A stretch of 64,000 nt of DNA from Cytophagaceae bacterium (GTDB taxonomy: Bacteria; Bacteroidota; Bacteroidia; Cytophagales; Spirosomataceae), in the NCBI GenBank assembly GCA_027486845.1, contig JAIXOL010000028.1, positions 124,001 through 188,000 on the forward strand, read 5' to 3'. Under the pieces are notes generated by a model. It searched no databases. It was not told where the DNA came from and worked only from the letters and a program-made list of their open reading frames with translations. Shown here piece by piece: positions 8,644-17,588 of this stretch. Position 1 is the first letter of the stretch. Each line of letters starts with the position of its first letter. The position numbers and the translations under genes are program-made.

Positions 8644-10407
8644 ATGCTAAAATCACTCAAATTAGATACAACAGCAGAGAAAAATATCAAAACTTGGCTC
8701 AAAGGCAAATACGATGATGATACAAAAACCAGTATTCAACAACTTATAGATGAAGAAAATAGCTCTCAGCTAACTGATTCCTTCTACAAAAACTTAGAGT
8801 TTGGTACTGGCGGTATGCGTGGCGAGATAGGTGTTGGGTCTAATCGTATGAATAAATATACGGTTGGTGCAGCCACACAAGGTTTGGCAAATTACCTCAA
8901 CAAAACTTTCGTTGGACAAGAAATAAAAGTAGCTATTGCACACGATAGCCGTAATTTTTCACCAGAGTTTGCTCGCGTTGCTGCCGATATTCTTTCGGCC
9001 AATGGTATTATGGTTTATCTTTACAAAGAGCTCCGCCCAACGCCACAGCTTTCGTTTACTGTGCGTCAGTTGGGTTGCCAAAGTGGTATCGTTATCACGG
9101 CATCGCATAACCCACGTGAGTACAACGGTTATAAAGTTTATTGGGTGGATGGTTCGCAGGTTGTTGCTCCACACGATAAAAATATTGTAGCCGAAGTAAA
9201 TGCTATCACGAATGTAAAAGACATTAAGTTTAAAGGCGTAAAGAAACGCATTAAGCTGATAGGTGAAGTACTTGATAAGGCTTATTTGAAAGCTGTGAAA
9301 AGTATATGTGTAAATCCGAGAATGATAAAAAAGCAATCAGATTTAAGCATTGTTTTTTCTCCAATTCACGGAACTGGTATAACGATGGTTCCGCAGGCTT
9401 TGGCACAGTTGGGTTTTACGAATGTTCATATAGTAGAAGAGCAAGCCACTCCAGATGGAAACTTCCCTACGGTGGTTTATCCAAATCCCGAAGAAAAAGA
9501 AGCAATGAATTTAGCTTTGAAAAAAGCTAAAGAAATCAATGCTGATTTAGTAATAGCAACCGACCCTGATGCCGACCGTGTGGGAATGGCAGTAAAAGAT
9601 CCAAAAGGAGAATGGCAATTATTAAATGGAAACCAAGCCGCAAGTTTGATTATCTATTATTTACTAAAAGCATGGAAAAAAGCGAAAAAACTAAGCGGAA
9701 ATGAGTTTGTAGCAAAGACAATCGTAACAACAGATTTGATTGACGAAATGGCAGCAAAAGCGGGGGTAAATTGCTATAATACACTTACAGGCTTCAAATA
9801 TATTGCTCAAGTAATCAGAGAGTTGGAAGGGAAACAAACCTTTATTGGAGGTGGAGAAGAAAGTTATGGTTATTTGATTGGCGATAAAGTTCGTGATAAA
9901 GATGCGATTGCAAGTTGTGCAATGATTGCCGAACTAACTGCTTTTTCCAAAAACGAAGGATTAACATTATTTGATTTCTTGGCCGAAATGTACCAAAAGA
10001 ATGGTTTCTATTATGAAGGTTTGATTTCATTAACCAAGAAAGGAAAAACTGGAGCAGAAGAAATACAGCAAATGATGCTTGATTTTAGAGCGAAACCACC
10101 AAAATCATTGGCAGGATCGAAAATAATTCGCATAGATGATTATAAATCACTTATCACAAAAGATTTAAAAACTGGTGAAGAAAAAGCCATTCCAGCAGGG
10201 GAAATGGGTATCGAATCATCGAATGTGCTTCAATTTTTTACGGCCGATGGAACTAAATTTACCTGTCGCCCGTCTGGAACTGAGCCAAAAATTAAGTTTT
10301 ATGTAGGCGTAAGAACCAAATTGAAGAAAAAAGACGAATTTGATGCTACTTTGGAAGCTTTAAAAGGAAAAGTGAAGTCGATTCAAGTGGAATTGGATTT
10401 GAATTAA
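8644..10407 (+). CDS. phospho-sugar mutase (phosphoglucomutase/phosphomannomutase)
   Basis: This 587-residue enzyme of the alpha-D-phosphohexomutase superfamily interconverts hexose 1- and 6-phosphates, supplying glucose 1-phosphate or mannose 1-phosphate for polysaccharides and glycogen. All four signature regions are visible: TASHNP with the phosphoserine at about 154, the metal loop DPDADR (about 306-311), the sugar-binding GGGEESYG (about 398-405), and the phosphate-binding CRPSGTEPKIKFYV near the C-terminus. Length and motif variants fit the PGM2/PgcA-like branch. Substrate preference cannot be read from the sequence. A strong terminator follows. Confidence 0.93.
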   Translation: MLKSLKLDTTAEKNIKTWLKGKYDDDTKTSIQQLIDEENSSQLTDSFYKNLEFGTGGMRGEIGVGSNRMNKYTVGAATQGLANYLNKTFVGQEIKVAIAHDSRNFSPEFARVAADILSANGIMVYLYKELRPTPQLSFTVRQLGCQSGIVITASHNPREYNGYKVYWVDGSQVVAPHDKNIVAEVNAITNVKDIKFKGVKKRIKLIGEVLDKAYLKAVKSICVNPRMIKKQSDLSIVFSPIHGTGITMVPQALAQLGFTNVHIVEEQATPDGNFPTVVYPNPEEKEAMNLALKKAKEINADLVIATDPDADRVGMAVKDPKGEWQLLNGNQAASLIIYYLLKAWKKAKKLSGNEFVAKTIVTTDLIDEMAAKAGVNCYNTLTGFKYIAQVIRELEGKQTFIGGGEESYGYLIGDKVRDKDAIASCAMIAELTAFSKNEGLTLFDFLAEMYQKNGFYYEGLISLTKKGKTGAEEIQQMMLDFRAKPPKSLAGSKIIRIDDYKSLITKDLKTGEEKAIPAGEMGIESSNVLQFFTADGTKFTCRPSGTEPKIKFYVGVRTKLKKKDEFDATLEALKGKVKSIQVELDLN

Positions 10408-10426
10408 ATCTCCCATAATACAAAAA

Positions 10427-10475
10427 CCTGCAAGGCCTTGAAAAAGACTCACCCAAACCTTGCAGGCTTTTTTTT
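10427..10475 (+). terminator. terminator after phosphohexomutase (CCTGCAAGG family)
   Basis: CCTGCAAGG (10427-10435) pairs with CCTTGCAGG (10458-10466), followed by C and eight T residues. Related stems occur at 36017-36050 and, more loosely, at 59592-59640. Confidence 0.8.
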
Positions 10476-10484
10476 ACAAATAAA

Positions 10485-10935
10485 ATGCAAAAATACCATT
10501 TCGCCCAAGTAAATATCTCTAAACGATTAGAGCCTATTGACAGTTTTTTGCTATCAGACTTCGTAGCATACTCGACGCAATTAATTTACCCTTGCCGAAA
10601 ACAGTAAGGGCTTTGTATGTCGGCTCAAAGGCGATAACAATAACGCCACAGCTCTCCGAGTTTTTGATGATGAGAAAATCATCATCAATATGTCAGTTTG
10701 GGAAAGCATCAAAGACCTAAAAGAATTTGCATTTAAAACCGCTCACGCAGGTGTAATGAGATAGCGTAATAAATGGTTTGAGAAACTCACCTCAGCAATG
10801 CTTGCTCTTTGGTGGATTCTAGAAAACCACACGCCAACACCCCAAGAAGCTAAAGAAAGATTAGAAAGTATCAATAAAAATGGCTCAACCCTTTTCGCTT
10901 TCTCGTTTAATGATGTATTTTTACCAACATTTTAA
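10485..10935 (+). pseudogene. decayed DUF3291 family gene
   Basis: From ATG 10485 the frame reads MQKYHFAQVNISKRLEPIDS and then runs into stops. Shifting frame restores a DAIN segment near 10573. A further shift near 10606 gives a long DUF3291-like stretch: SKGFVCRLKGDNNNATALRVFDD, then NMSVWESIKDLKEFAFKTAH, then an in-frame TAG within GVMR*RNKWFEKL, then ALWWI and HTPTPQEAKERLESINKNG, ending at TAA 10933-10935. DUF3291 proteins are small, of unknown function, and carry exactly this MSVWES...TAH...WWF/W pattern. At least two frameshifts plus one nonsense codon make this a pseudogene. Confidence 0.75.
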
Positions 10936-10959
10936 CCTAAACTCATCAATCCTTTTTAG

Positions 10960-12141
10960 ATGTCACGACTTTGCTTCATAATTTTTTCATTATGCACATT
11001 AGCAAATCCTGAGATTTACGGTCAGCAAACAATCCCACCGCTTAAAGACACTACATTCAACGTTATAATTACCGAAATTGAGATAGCAGGTAGGATTTTA
11101 CCAATTACGAAAACTTATATTATTGGGTATGAAGATAATGCCATTGAGCTTGGATTAACAACTAAACCTCAAATTTCAGATGTATTGTATAAGTATAGAA
11201 TCGTTGAAAATAGTTTTGAAGGTGATAAAACTTATCCTTGGGTAAATTTACAAAAAGATGAGTTAAGAATAGATACGCTCAGACCGGCTATGTATCGTTT
11301 TGAAATCATTGCAGCTTCTACAAAAACCAATCGAACAAGCAAATCTACTTTTATTGATTTTAAGATTGAATATCCGTGGTGGCGGTCTTGGTGGTTTTGG
11401 GGAGCTTGTTTTGTTACATTTTTTGGATTGTTTTATGGTAGGGAGCGTTTTCTCAAATTCTGGGCTGACGAAGAGCAAAGGCATTATAAGCAAGTCACCG
11501 AACTTGAACTTCGTGCACTTCAATTACAGATGAATCCACATTTTGTGTTCAATGCACTTAATGCGGTACAGAGTTTTATACTTACTCGTGATAGTATTTC
11601 TGCAAATAACTATCTTTCCAAATTCGCAAATCTTATCCGTTTATTTTTAGATTCTTCCAGAAGTAAATACATTACACTTTCTGATGAAATTAAATTGCTA
11701 AGTCTTTATGTAGAAATGGAAAAACTCAGATTTGAGAATAAATTTGATTTTCATTTTAGAATTGCACCTGATGTAAATCAATTTGTGGATATTCCAACTA
11801 TGATTTTGCAGCCTTTTATAGAAAATGCCATCAATCATGGACTTCGTTATAAGGTTGAGAAAGGCAATCTGTATGTTAAATTTTATAATCAAGGTAAATT
11901 TTTAGTCTGTAAAATCGAAGATGATGGGGTGGGACGAGAGAGAGCAAAGCAGATTCAAGCTAAATCAAGAAAAGGCTATGAATCACAAGGTTTAAAAATC
12001 ACCGCAGAACGTCTCCGAACATTCAATATGATAGCTGACTCAGATATCCGTTTTTCAATCACAGACCGAATAGATGCACCAAATGATAAAACTATTGATG
12101 TCGGGACGCTAATTGAAATAAAATTTCCAAAATTTGGTTAA
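10960..12141 (+). CDS. LytS-type sensor histidine kinase with truncated sensor
   Basis: This 393-residue membrane kinase has a signal-like N-terminus, a single Y_Y_Y-like beta domain (about 50-130), a tryptophan-rich transmembrane segment (about 137-158) and the LytS-type kinase core with LQLQMNPHFVFNALNAV (phospho-acceptor His). The ATPase N-box PFIENAINHGL and the G-box DDGVGRER follow. Related Bacteroidota kinases usually carry an N-terminal beta-propeller before Y_Y_Y; here it is absent, so the sensor is short. The response regulator gene at 12379 is its likely partner. Confidence 0.88.
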   Translation: MSRLCFIIFSLCTLANPEIYGQQTIPPLKDTTFNVIITEIEIAGRILPITKTYIIGYEDNAIELGLTTKPQISDVLYKYRIVENSFEGDKTYPWVNLQKDELRIDTLRPAMYRFEIIAASTKTNRTSKSTFIDFKIEYPWWRSWWFWGACFVTFFGLFYGRERFLKFWADEEQRHYKQVTELELRALQLQMNPHFVFNALNAVQSFILTRDSISANNYLSKFANLIRLFLDSSRSKYITLSDEIKLLSLYVEMEKLRFENKFDFHFRIAPDVNQFVDIPTMILQPFIENAINHGLRYKVEKGNLYVKFYNQGKFLVCKIEDDGVGRERAKQIQAKSRKGYESQGLKITAERLRTFNMIADSDIRFSITDRIDAPNDKTIDVGTLIEIKFPKFG

Positions 12142-12378
12142 TACCCAATGATTTTATTCTTTTGCAAAACATAATCTTATCTTTCGTCTTAACTTTTGCT
12201 AATATAGTTTTATTCAACAAAACCATTTAAAATAATTTAAGTTGTTAAATAGTTGATTATTAATAACTTATGCCAATTATAGAAAAATAGCTATTCTGAC
12301 ATAAATAGATATTCTTCTTAAATTGATATTTTGAGCAGCGTTTTTAAAAGTGAGATTAATAAAATACAGATTTGCATA

Positions 12379-13131
12379 ATGTACAAGGCTATAATAGTTG
12401 ATGATGAAAACCGTAGTGTCGAAACGTTGAAGATAATTCTTCAACAGTTTTGTGCTGACGAAATAGAGTTGGTAGGCACAGCTAACTCTATTCAGGAGGC
12501 ATATACGCTTATAAATTCAGTTTCTCCAGATATTGTTTTTCTTGATGTCGAAATGCCGCACGGAAGTGGTTTTGACTTATTGGAAAAAATCCCCAAACCA
12601 AACTTTGAGGTCATTTTCACAACGGGATTTGACCGTTATGCTGTTACAGCCATTAAATTTAGTGCTTTGGATTATCTGCTGAAACCTATAAATATTGAAG
12701 AGGTAAAAGAAGCTATATCGAAGGCCAAAAAACGTATCGAAGGCAAATACACGCAGAATAATCTTGAGCATTTAATAAATAATCTACGTCACCCAAGAGA
12801 TAAATCTAATAAAATTCCAATTTCGGTAGTAAACGGCTTTCAGTTTGTAACCGTCAATACGATTGTTTATTGTGAATCTGACGACGATCATACCTATATC
12901 CATCTAATCGATTCCCAAAAACTCACTGTCCCAAAAAATATTAAAGAGTTTGAGGAAATTTTGGCTAACTACGATTTCTTCCGAATTCATCATTCGTATT
13001 TGGTCAACCGTGATTATATCAAAAAATATATAAAAGGAGAAGGGGGGACAATCCTCACTGACCAAGGTTATGAATTACCAGTTTCCCGCCGTCGTAAACA
13101 AGAGTTCTTAGATTGGCTGAGTAATTTTTGA
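12379..13131 (+). CDS. LytTR family response regulator
   Basis: This 250-residue regulator has an N-terminal receiver domain (1-120; VDDEN at 8-12, phospho-acceptor Asp56 in FLDVEMPHGSG, Lys in LLKPIN) and a C-terminal LytTR DNA-binding domain (about 150-247, ending FFRIHHSYLVNRDYIKKYIKG). LytTR domains bind pairs of direct repeats in promoters. I use the ATG at 12379 (MYKAIIVDDE), which matches the family N-terminus, rather than an upstream TTG. It lies about 240 bases after the LytS-like kinase, with no clear terminator between, and probably forms a pair with it. Confidence 0.92.
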   Translation: MYKAIIVDDENRSVETLKIILQQFCADEIELVGTANSIQEAYTLINSVSPDIVFLDVEMPHGSGFDLLEKIPKPNFEVIFTTGFDRYAVTAIKFSALDYLLKPINIEEVKEAISKAKKRIEGKYTQNNLEHLINNLRHPRDKSNKIPISVVNGFQFVTVNTIVYCESDDDHTYIHLIDSQKLTVPKNIKEFEEILANYDFFRIHHSYLVNRDYIKKYIKGEGGTILTDQGYELPVSRRRKQEFLDWLSNF

Positions 13132-13191
13132 TATACTAAAATTTTCATTCTTTTAATGTAGCCGTTTAATCATCTTTCTTTATTTTAATAG

Positions 13192-13216
13192 ATAAGAAAA
13201 AAGATTTTTTTCTTAT
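13192..13216 (+). terminator. AT-only hairpin after the response regulator
   Basis: ATAAGAAAAAA pairs with TTTTTTCTTAT around GAT. It has no GC clamp beyond two pairs, so terminator function is uncertain. Confidence 0.35.
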
Positions 13217-13263
13217 AAAATTGATTTTTTCCTCTCAAAAAAAGCCCTTTTAAAAATATATCC

Positions 13264-13295
13264 GCCACTTACCGTTATTTTGCTGCCACTTACCG
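13264..13295. promoter_or_regulatory. two direct repeats, 21-bp period, upstream of LytTR gene
   Basis: GCCACTTACCG occurs at 13264-13274 and again, identically, at 13285-13295. Start-to-start distance is 21 bp, two helical turns, so both sit on the same DNA face. A shorter TACCGTT lies at 13307-13313. LytTR domains recognise paired direct repeats, so these are candidate sites for the adjacent regulators. Confidence 0.6.
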
Positions 13296-13378
13296 ATTTG
13301 TATTTGTACCGTTCAATTGTAAAGCTTAAATTGCCTTCATTATTTTTATAGCAAATTTAAATTTTCCATTACAATCGT

Positions 13379-13468
13379 ATGAATAAACTGCTTTACTCGA
13401 CTCCGATAAGCCTTAAAGGTTATACCGTAATTCAAAATGTGGAGGCCAACCCACATGAACAAATTTGA
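13379..13468 (+). other. small ORF overlapping the start of the LytTR gene
   Basis: ATG 13379 opens a 29-codon frame (MNKLLYSTPISLKGYTVIQN ...) that stops at TGA 13466-13468, three bases before the ATG of the LytTR protein in another frame. It could be a leader peptide, or the original N-terminus of the LytTR gene cut off by a frameshift. Confidence 0.35.
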
Positions 13469-13470
13469 CG

Positions 13471-13848
13471 ATGAGCGTTGATGGCGAACATAATGTGATT
13501 CAACTTGGTGACATTTTGTATCTTAAAAGTGTAAAAAACTATATTATCTTAAAATTGAAAGATGGTAGAGAAATCTTAAGCTCGAAGACACTTCGAATTT
13601 TTGAAGAAGAACTTCTTGAAATCCCTAACTTCGTAAGACCTCACCGCTCATATATCATTAATCTAGAATATGTTGATGATTTATATTTTAATTACAGAGG
13701 TGGAGAAGTATTGATTCATGACTTAAAGATATTGATTTCTCGTAGAAAAGCGGTTGACTTCCGTCGTAGTTATCGTCGATTTCTACGTAATACTGGTCAA
13801 AACGTTTCTTCTATGATTAAATTAAAGACTACAATCCGAGTTTCTTAA
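13471..13848 (+). CDS. stand-alone LytTR DNA-binding protein
   Basis: This 125-residue protein is almost entirely a LytTR domain (VIQLGDILYLKSVKNYIIL ... SKTLRIFEEELLEIPNFVRPHRSYIINLEYVDDL ... ISRRKAVDFRRSYRRFL), with no receiver. Such single-domain regulators are common in Cytophagales. The start is unclear: ATG 13471 is used, TTG 13465 is possible, and an overlapping small frame ends at 13468. It follows the LytS-like/LytTR pair and the paired direct repeats, so it may be controlled by that pair or regulate itself. A clean terminator follows. Confidence 0.85.
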   Translation: MSVDGEHNVIQLGDILYLKSVKNYIILKLKDGREILSSKTLRIFEEELLEIPNFVRPHRSYIINLEYVDDLYFNYRGGEVLIHDLKILISRRKAVDFRRSYRRFLRNTGQNVSSMIKLKTTIRVS

Positions 13849-13881
13849 AAGTTACTTGTGATTGAATTTTGGGTTATAAGG

Positions 13882-13916
13882 AATAAAGTGCTGGTTGAAT
13901 CTGGCACTTTATTTTA
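13882..13916 (+). terminator. terminator after the stand-alone LytTR gene
   Basis: AATAAAGTGC (13882-13891) pairs with GCACTTTATT (13904-13913), followed by T-rich sequence. Confidence 0.7.
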
Positions 13917-14123
13917 TTATTTGGAGGTCTGAAATTCAATACTTAACAGTTTCAATATAAAAGAATTGATTTCTCTATTTTCTTCTTTTTTTGATTGCAC
14001 ATATTTTATTCATGAGGCTTAAAATATCTTTCACAGGTGAGTACATGAAGATTCGTGCCACAAATGCACTCAGTTTTGTACTATATTATTAGATGTAAAA
14101 AAGTAAACATCATAAAGATTATT

Positions 14124-16220
14124 ATGGAAAAAACACTAACATTCAACCATGTTAGCTATTTGTGGGATGAAACAAAAGTCGCTGAATTAGCTCAAAACGA
14201 AGTAGATTTGTTTATTTATCGTTCAAATCTGCTTGGTGCCGATTTACGACTTACAAACTATGCAGGAGGAAATACTTCGTGTAAAATAACCGAAACCGAC
14301 CCTGTAACTGGCGAGGATGCTGAAGTAATGTGGGTGAAAGGCTCAGGTGGTGATATTGGAACTTTAACAAAAAAAGGTTGTGCAAACCTGTATGTTAATA
14401 AACTTCACGCTCTAAAGAAAAGATACAGAGGTTTGGCATTTGAAGACGAAATGGTAGCTCTTTTCGACCACTGTCTTTTCGACCCAAAATGTGCTGCACC
14501 TTCAATTGATACGCCTTTGCATGGACTACTTCCTTTCAAGCATATTGACCACCTTCACCCCGATGCACTTATTGCGATTGCTGCCAGCAAAGATGGCGAA
14601 GCAATTATGAAAGAAATCTGGGGAGATTCAATGGCATGGTTGCCTTGGCAAAAACCAGGTTTCGATTTGGGACTTCAACTATCAAAAACTGTTGAAGAAA
14701 ATCCGAATCTTCGCGGAGTAATTTTGGGTGGACACGGATTGTTTACTTGGGGTGACACTTCGTATGATTCTTATATAAATACCCTCGAAGTTATCGAAAT
14801 GGCATCTGAGTATTTAGAGGCTAACTATGGCGGTCTGTCGCAAGGCAAGAAAAGGCCAGTATTTGGTGGGGCAAAATTAGCATCGAAAACAGCTGAAGAG
14901 CGTAAATTGGCCGCTGCCGAGATAATGCCTATTTTGCGTGGATTAGCTTCAAGTTATCGCTTAATGGTTGGTCATTTTACTGATGATGTTCGTGTATTAG
15001 AATACGTAAACTCAAATGATTTAGAGCGTTTGGCACAAAAAGGTACGAGTTGCCCCGACCACTTTTTGCGGACAAAAATTCGCCCAATGGTGCTTACAGG
15101 TACTACAAAAGAATCAATAGAAGCACAGTTTGAGGCTTATCGTGCCGATTATGCGGCTTATTATGAGCGTTGTAAACATGATAATAGCCCTGCCATTTGT
15201 GACTCCAATCCGGTTGTGATTTTATATCCACAAGTGGGTATGTTCACTTTCGCCAAAGATAAACAAACGGCTCGGGTGGCGGCAGAATTTTACACAAATG
15301 CCATCAACGTAATGAAAGGTGCTGAGGCTGTTTCAGAATACGTGGGTTTAGATGAACAAGAAGCATTTAATATCGAATATTGGTTATTGGAAGAAGCAAA
15401 ATTGCAAAGAATGCCAAAAGCAAAGCCATTATCAGGTAAAGTTGCCTTCGTAACTGGTGGAACCGGTGGTATTGGTAAAGCGATTTGTGAAGAATTATTG
15501 AAAGAAGGTGCGTGCGTAGTAGCAGCCGACCGTAATTTATTGAGCGAAACACAAGCTGAGTTGCGTCAGAAATTTGGTAAAGATTCAGCTATTACGACAA
15601 ATATAGACGTAACAAGTGCAGAAGTTATTGCTGAGTCGTTGCGTAATACCATTTTGCAATTTGGTGGAGTTGATATTGTCGTAAACTGTGCTGGACTTTC
15701 GATTTCAAAACCTCTCGAAGAACATACTATTGCTGACTGGGATTTATTACAAGATGTGCTGGTAAAAGGCCAGTTCTTGGTGTCGCAGGAATCAGTTCGA
15801 ATCATGCGTATGCAAGCAACGGGTGGCGATATTGTGAACATTGCTAGTAAAAATGCCCTTTTTGCAGGCCCAAACAACATTGGTTATGGCACGGCAAAAG
15901 CTGCACAAGCCCACATGACTCGACTTATGGCGGCCGAATTGGGCAAGGATAAAATCAGAGTAAATACCGTAAATCCAGATGCTGTGTTGCGTGGAAGTAA
16001 GATTTGGGAAGGTGAATGGGCCGAAGGCCGTGCAAAAGCTTACGGAATAAAAGTTGAAGATTTGCCAAAAATGTATGCAGCTCGCACGCTTCTCAACGAA
16101 GAAATTCTGACTGAGGATATTGCCAAAGCTGTAAGGGTATTTGTTGATGGAAGTTTATCGAAATCAACTGGAAATACTTTGAACGTTGATGGTGGAGTGG
16201 CAGTCGCATTTGTACGATAA
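14124..16220 (+). CDS. bifunctional rhamnulose-1-phosphate aldolase / short-chain alcohol (lactaldehyde) dehydrogenase
   Basis: This 698-residue fusion has an N-terminal class II aldolase/adducin domain (about 20-400; YAGGNTSCK, VKGSGGD, DTPLHGLLP, GGHGLFTWG with metal-binding histidines). A C-terminal SDR domain follows (about 430-698; VTGGTGGIGKAI cofactor loop, catalytic YGTAK). Homologues cleave rhamnulose 1-phosphate to dihydroxyacetone phosphate and L-lactaldehyde and then act on the lactaldehyde, so both last steps of rhamnose catabolism sit on one chain. The start is the ATG at 14124; an upstream in-frame extension lacks family similarity. A GntR-type regulator follows after a terminator. 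Confidence 0.9.
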   Translation: MEKTLTFNHVSYLWDETKVAELAQNEVDLFIYRSNLLGADLRLTNYAGGNTSCKITETDPVTGEDAEVMWVKGSGGDIGTLTKKGCANLYVNKLHALKKRYRGLAFEDEMVALFDHCLFDPKCAAPSIDTPLHGLLPFKHIDHLHPDALIAIAASKDGEAIMKEIWGDSMAWLPWQKPGFDLGLQLSKTVEENPNLRGVILGGHGLFTWGDTSYDSYINTLEVIEMASEYLEANYGGLSQGKKRPVFGGAKLASKTAEERKLAAAEIMPILRGLASSYRLMVGHFTDDVRVLEYVNSNDLERLAQKGTSCPDHFLRTKIRPMVLTGTTKESIEAQFEAYRADYAAYYERCKHDNSPAICDSNPVVILYPQVGMFTFAKDKQTARVAAEFYTNAINVMKGAEAVSEYVGLDEQEAFNIEYWLLEEAKLQRMPKAKPLSGKVAFVTGGTGGIGKAICEELLKEGACVVAADRNLLSETQAELRQKFGKDSAITTNIDVTSAEVIAESLRNTILQFGGVDIVVNCAGLSISKPLEEHTIADWDLLQDVLVKGQFLVSQESVRIMRMQATGGDIVNIASKNALFAGPNNIGYGTAKAAQAHMTRLMAAELGKDKIRVNTVNPDAVLRGSKIWEGEWAEGRAKAYGIKVEDLPKMYAARTLLNEEILTEDIAKAVRVFVDGSLSKSTGNTLNVDGGVAVAFVR

Positions 16221-16270
16221 ATGAAAGTTTGGGCGGGCAGGAGAAGTTTAGCCGACTTGGATGTATATAA

Positions 16271-16304
16271 AAATGAGTGAATTGCCTAATTCACTCATTT
16301 TTAT
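16271..16304 (+). terminator. terminator after the rhamnose aldolase/dehydrogenase gene
   Basis: AAATGAGTGAATT (16271-16283) pairs perfectly with AATTCACTCATTT (16288-16300) around GCCT, then a short T-rich tail. Confidence 0.8.
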
Positions 16305-16449
16305 ATTTAACTCAACTGAGTTTGTAAGATGAATAATTAGTATATTTACTTAACTATTGTTCGAAAACGATAGACTTTTAGAAAATCCCCGATGGAGATA
16401 AGTGTGCATCAAAATGTTGAGAAAGTTTCAGCAATAAGGACATTAAAAA

Positions 16450-17460
16450 ATGTATAAACTACAATTCAATCCCAACGATAAAACCCCCAAGTATAAGCAA
16501 ATTGTACAGTCAATAGTTGCTGATATTGAGCGGGCGGTTCTGAAAAAAGATGAGCAGCTACCATCTATTAGCGAATTAAGCGAAGAATACTACTTGGCTC
16601 GTGATACAGTTGAGAAAGCATACCGCGAGCTAAAAGAACGAGGCTTTATTTCTTCGGTACAGGGGAAAGGATTTTATGTAAACCGAACCGATAATAATAA
16701 GATGCGTATCTTGTTGGTTTTCAATAAGTTAAGCTCTTATAAAAAACTAATTTACTATGCTTTTTTAAAAGTCTTAGGTAATAAAGCTAGCGTTGATTTA
16801 CAGATTCATCATTACGATGCTAAAATTTTTGCCGAAATCATAGCCAATAATATTGGAAAGTATAATTATTACGTAGTTATGCCGCATTTCTTCCCCGAAA
16901 ATGATAAAACTCTCGCCTTGAAAACGCTGGAAAAAATCCCTTCGGAAGAACTTATTTTACTAGATAAAGATTTGCCAGAATATACAAAGCCGTGTTTGAG
17001 CGTTTATCAAGATTTTGAGAAAGATATATTTGATGCTCTCGACGAACTTCGTGATTTACTCGAAAAATATAGCCGAATGGTGCTGGTTTTTCCGAGTGAT
17101 GGAAATTATCCAAGTGATATTGTACGTGGTTTTCGTCAGTTTTGTATGAATTTTGGACGTGATTTTCAAATTAAAGAAAATGCACTTGACGAAGTATTAC
17201 ATACAGGAACAGCTTACTTAGTTGTAGAAGAAACCGATTTGGCCGAGTTGGTAAAGAAAACCCGTCAGTTGAACTTAAAACTTGGTGAAGATATAGGTGT
17301 CATTTCGTTCAACGAAACTACACTAAAAGAGTTATTAGAAATTACAGTTATCACAACCGATTTTGAAACAATGGGTAGAACAGCCGCCGCACTTTTACTT
17401 GATAAAAAGCAAATAAAAATAAAAAACCCTTTCTACACTATTCGTAGAAAGAGTTTATGA
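16450..17460 (+). CDS. GntR-family regulator with periplasmic-binding-like effector domain
   Basis: This 336-residue regulator has an N-terminal winged helix (about 1-72; QIVQSIVADIERAVLKKDEQLPSI, then YLARDTVEKAYRELKERGF). A LacI/periplasmic-binding-protein-like ligand domain follows (about 80-330; ILLVFNKLSSYKKLIYYAFL, VISFNETTLKELLEITVITTDF). The combination is frequent beside sugar catabolic operons in Bacteroidota. Its place after the rhamnose aldolase/dehydrogenase gene suggests it senses a rhamnose-derived sugar. That role is inferred from context only. Confidence 0.85.
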   Translation: MYKLQFNPNDKTPKYKQIVQSIVADIERAVLKKDEQLPSISELSEEYYLARDTVEKAYRELKERGFISSVQGKGFYVNRTDNNKMRILLVFNKLSSYKKLIYYAFLKVLGNKASVDLQIHHYDAKIFAEIIANNIGKYNYYVVMPHFFPENDKTLALKTLEKIPSEELILLDKDLPEYTKPCLSVYQDFEKDIFDALDELRDLLEKYSRMVLVFPSDGNYPSDIVRGFRQFCMNFGRDFQIKENALDEVLHTGTAYLVVEETDLAELVKKTRQLNLKLGEDIGVISFNETTLKELLEITVITTDFETMGRTAAALLLDKKQIKIKNPFYTIRRKSL

Positions 17461-17522
17461 TGGATATGTGTTTTATACTCAAAAGGCACAGAGTTGCAAA
17501 GGTTCAGATGCGACCGTCGATT

Positions 17523-17588
17523 GGTACAAGGTGCTGATAATGAGGTAATTAAATATTATAATTTTCGCAAATTATTTTTGGCTAAGTA
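17523..17588. repeat. dispersed intergenic element, copy A
   Basis: By hand alignment this 66-base stretch matches 31852-31917 without gaps at about 52 positions. Both copies are preceded by TGCAAAGGTTCAGA, and both contain CTGATAATGA and TTTTCGCAAA. They lie after the stop codons of unrelated genes. No coding capacity was seen. Confidence 0.6.

Noticed and set aside
10936-10959. Insertion sequence as the cause of the broken DUF3291 gene
   Set aside because: No transposase fragment or terminal inverted repeats are visible; the damage is point-like.
14055-14123. Longer start for the rhamnose aldolase/dehydrogenase (MPQMHSVLYYIIRC...)
   Set aside because: The family N-terminus matches from the ATG at 14124, and the extension lies in probable promoter sequence.
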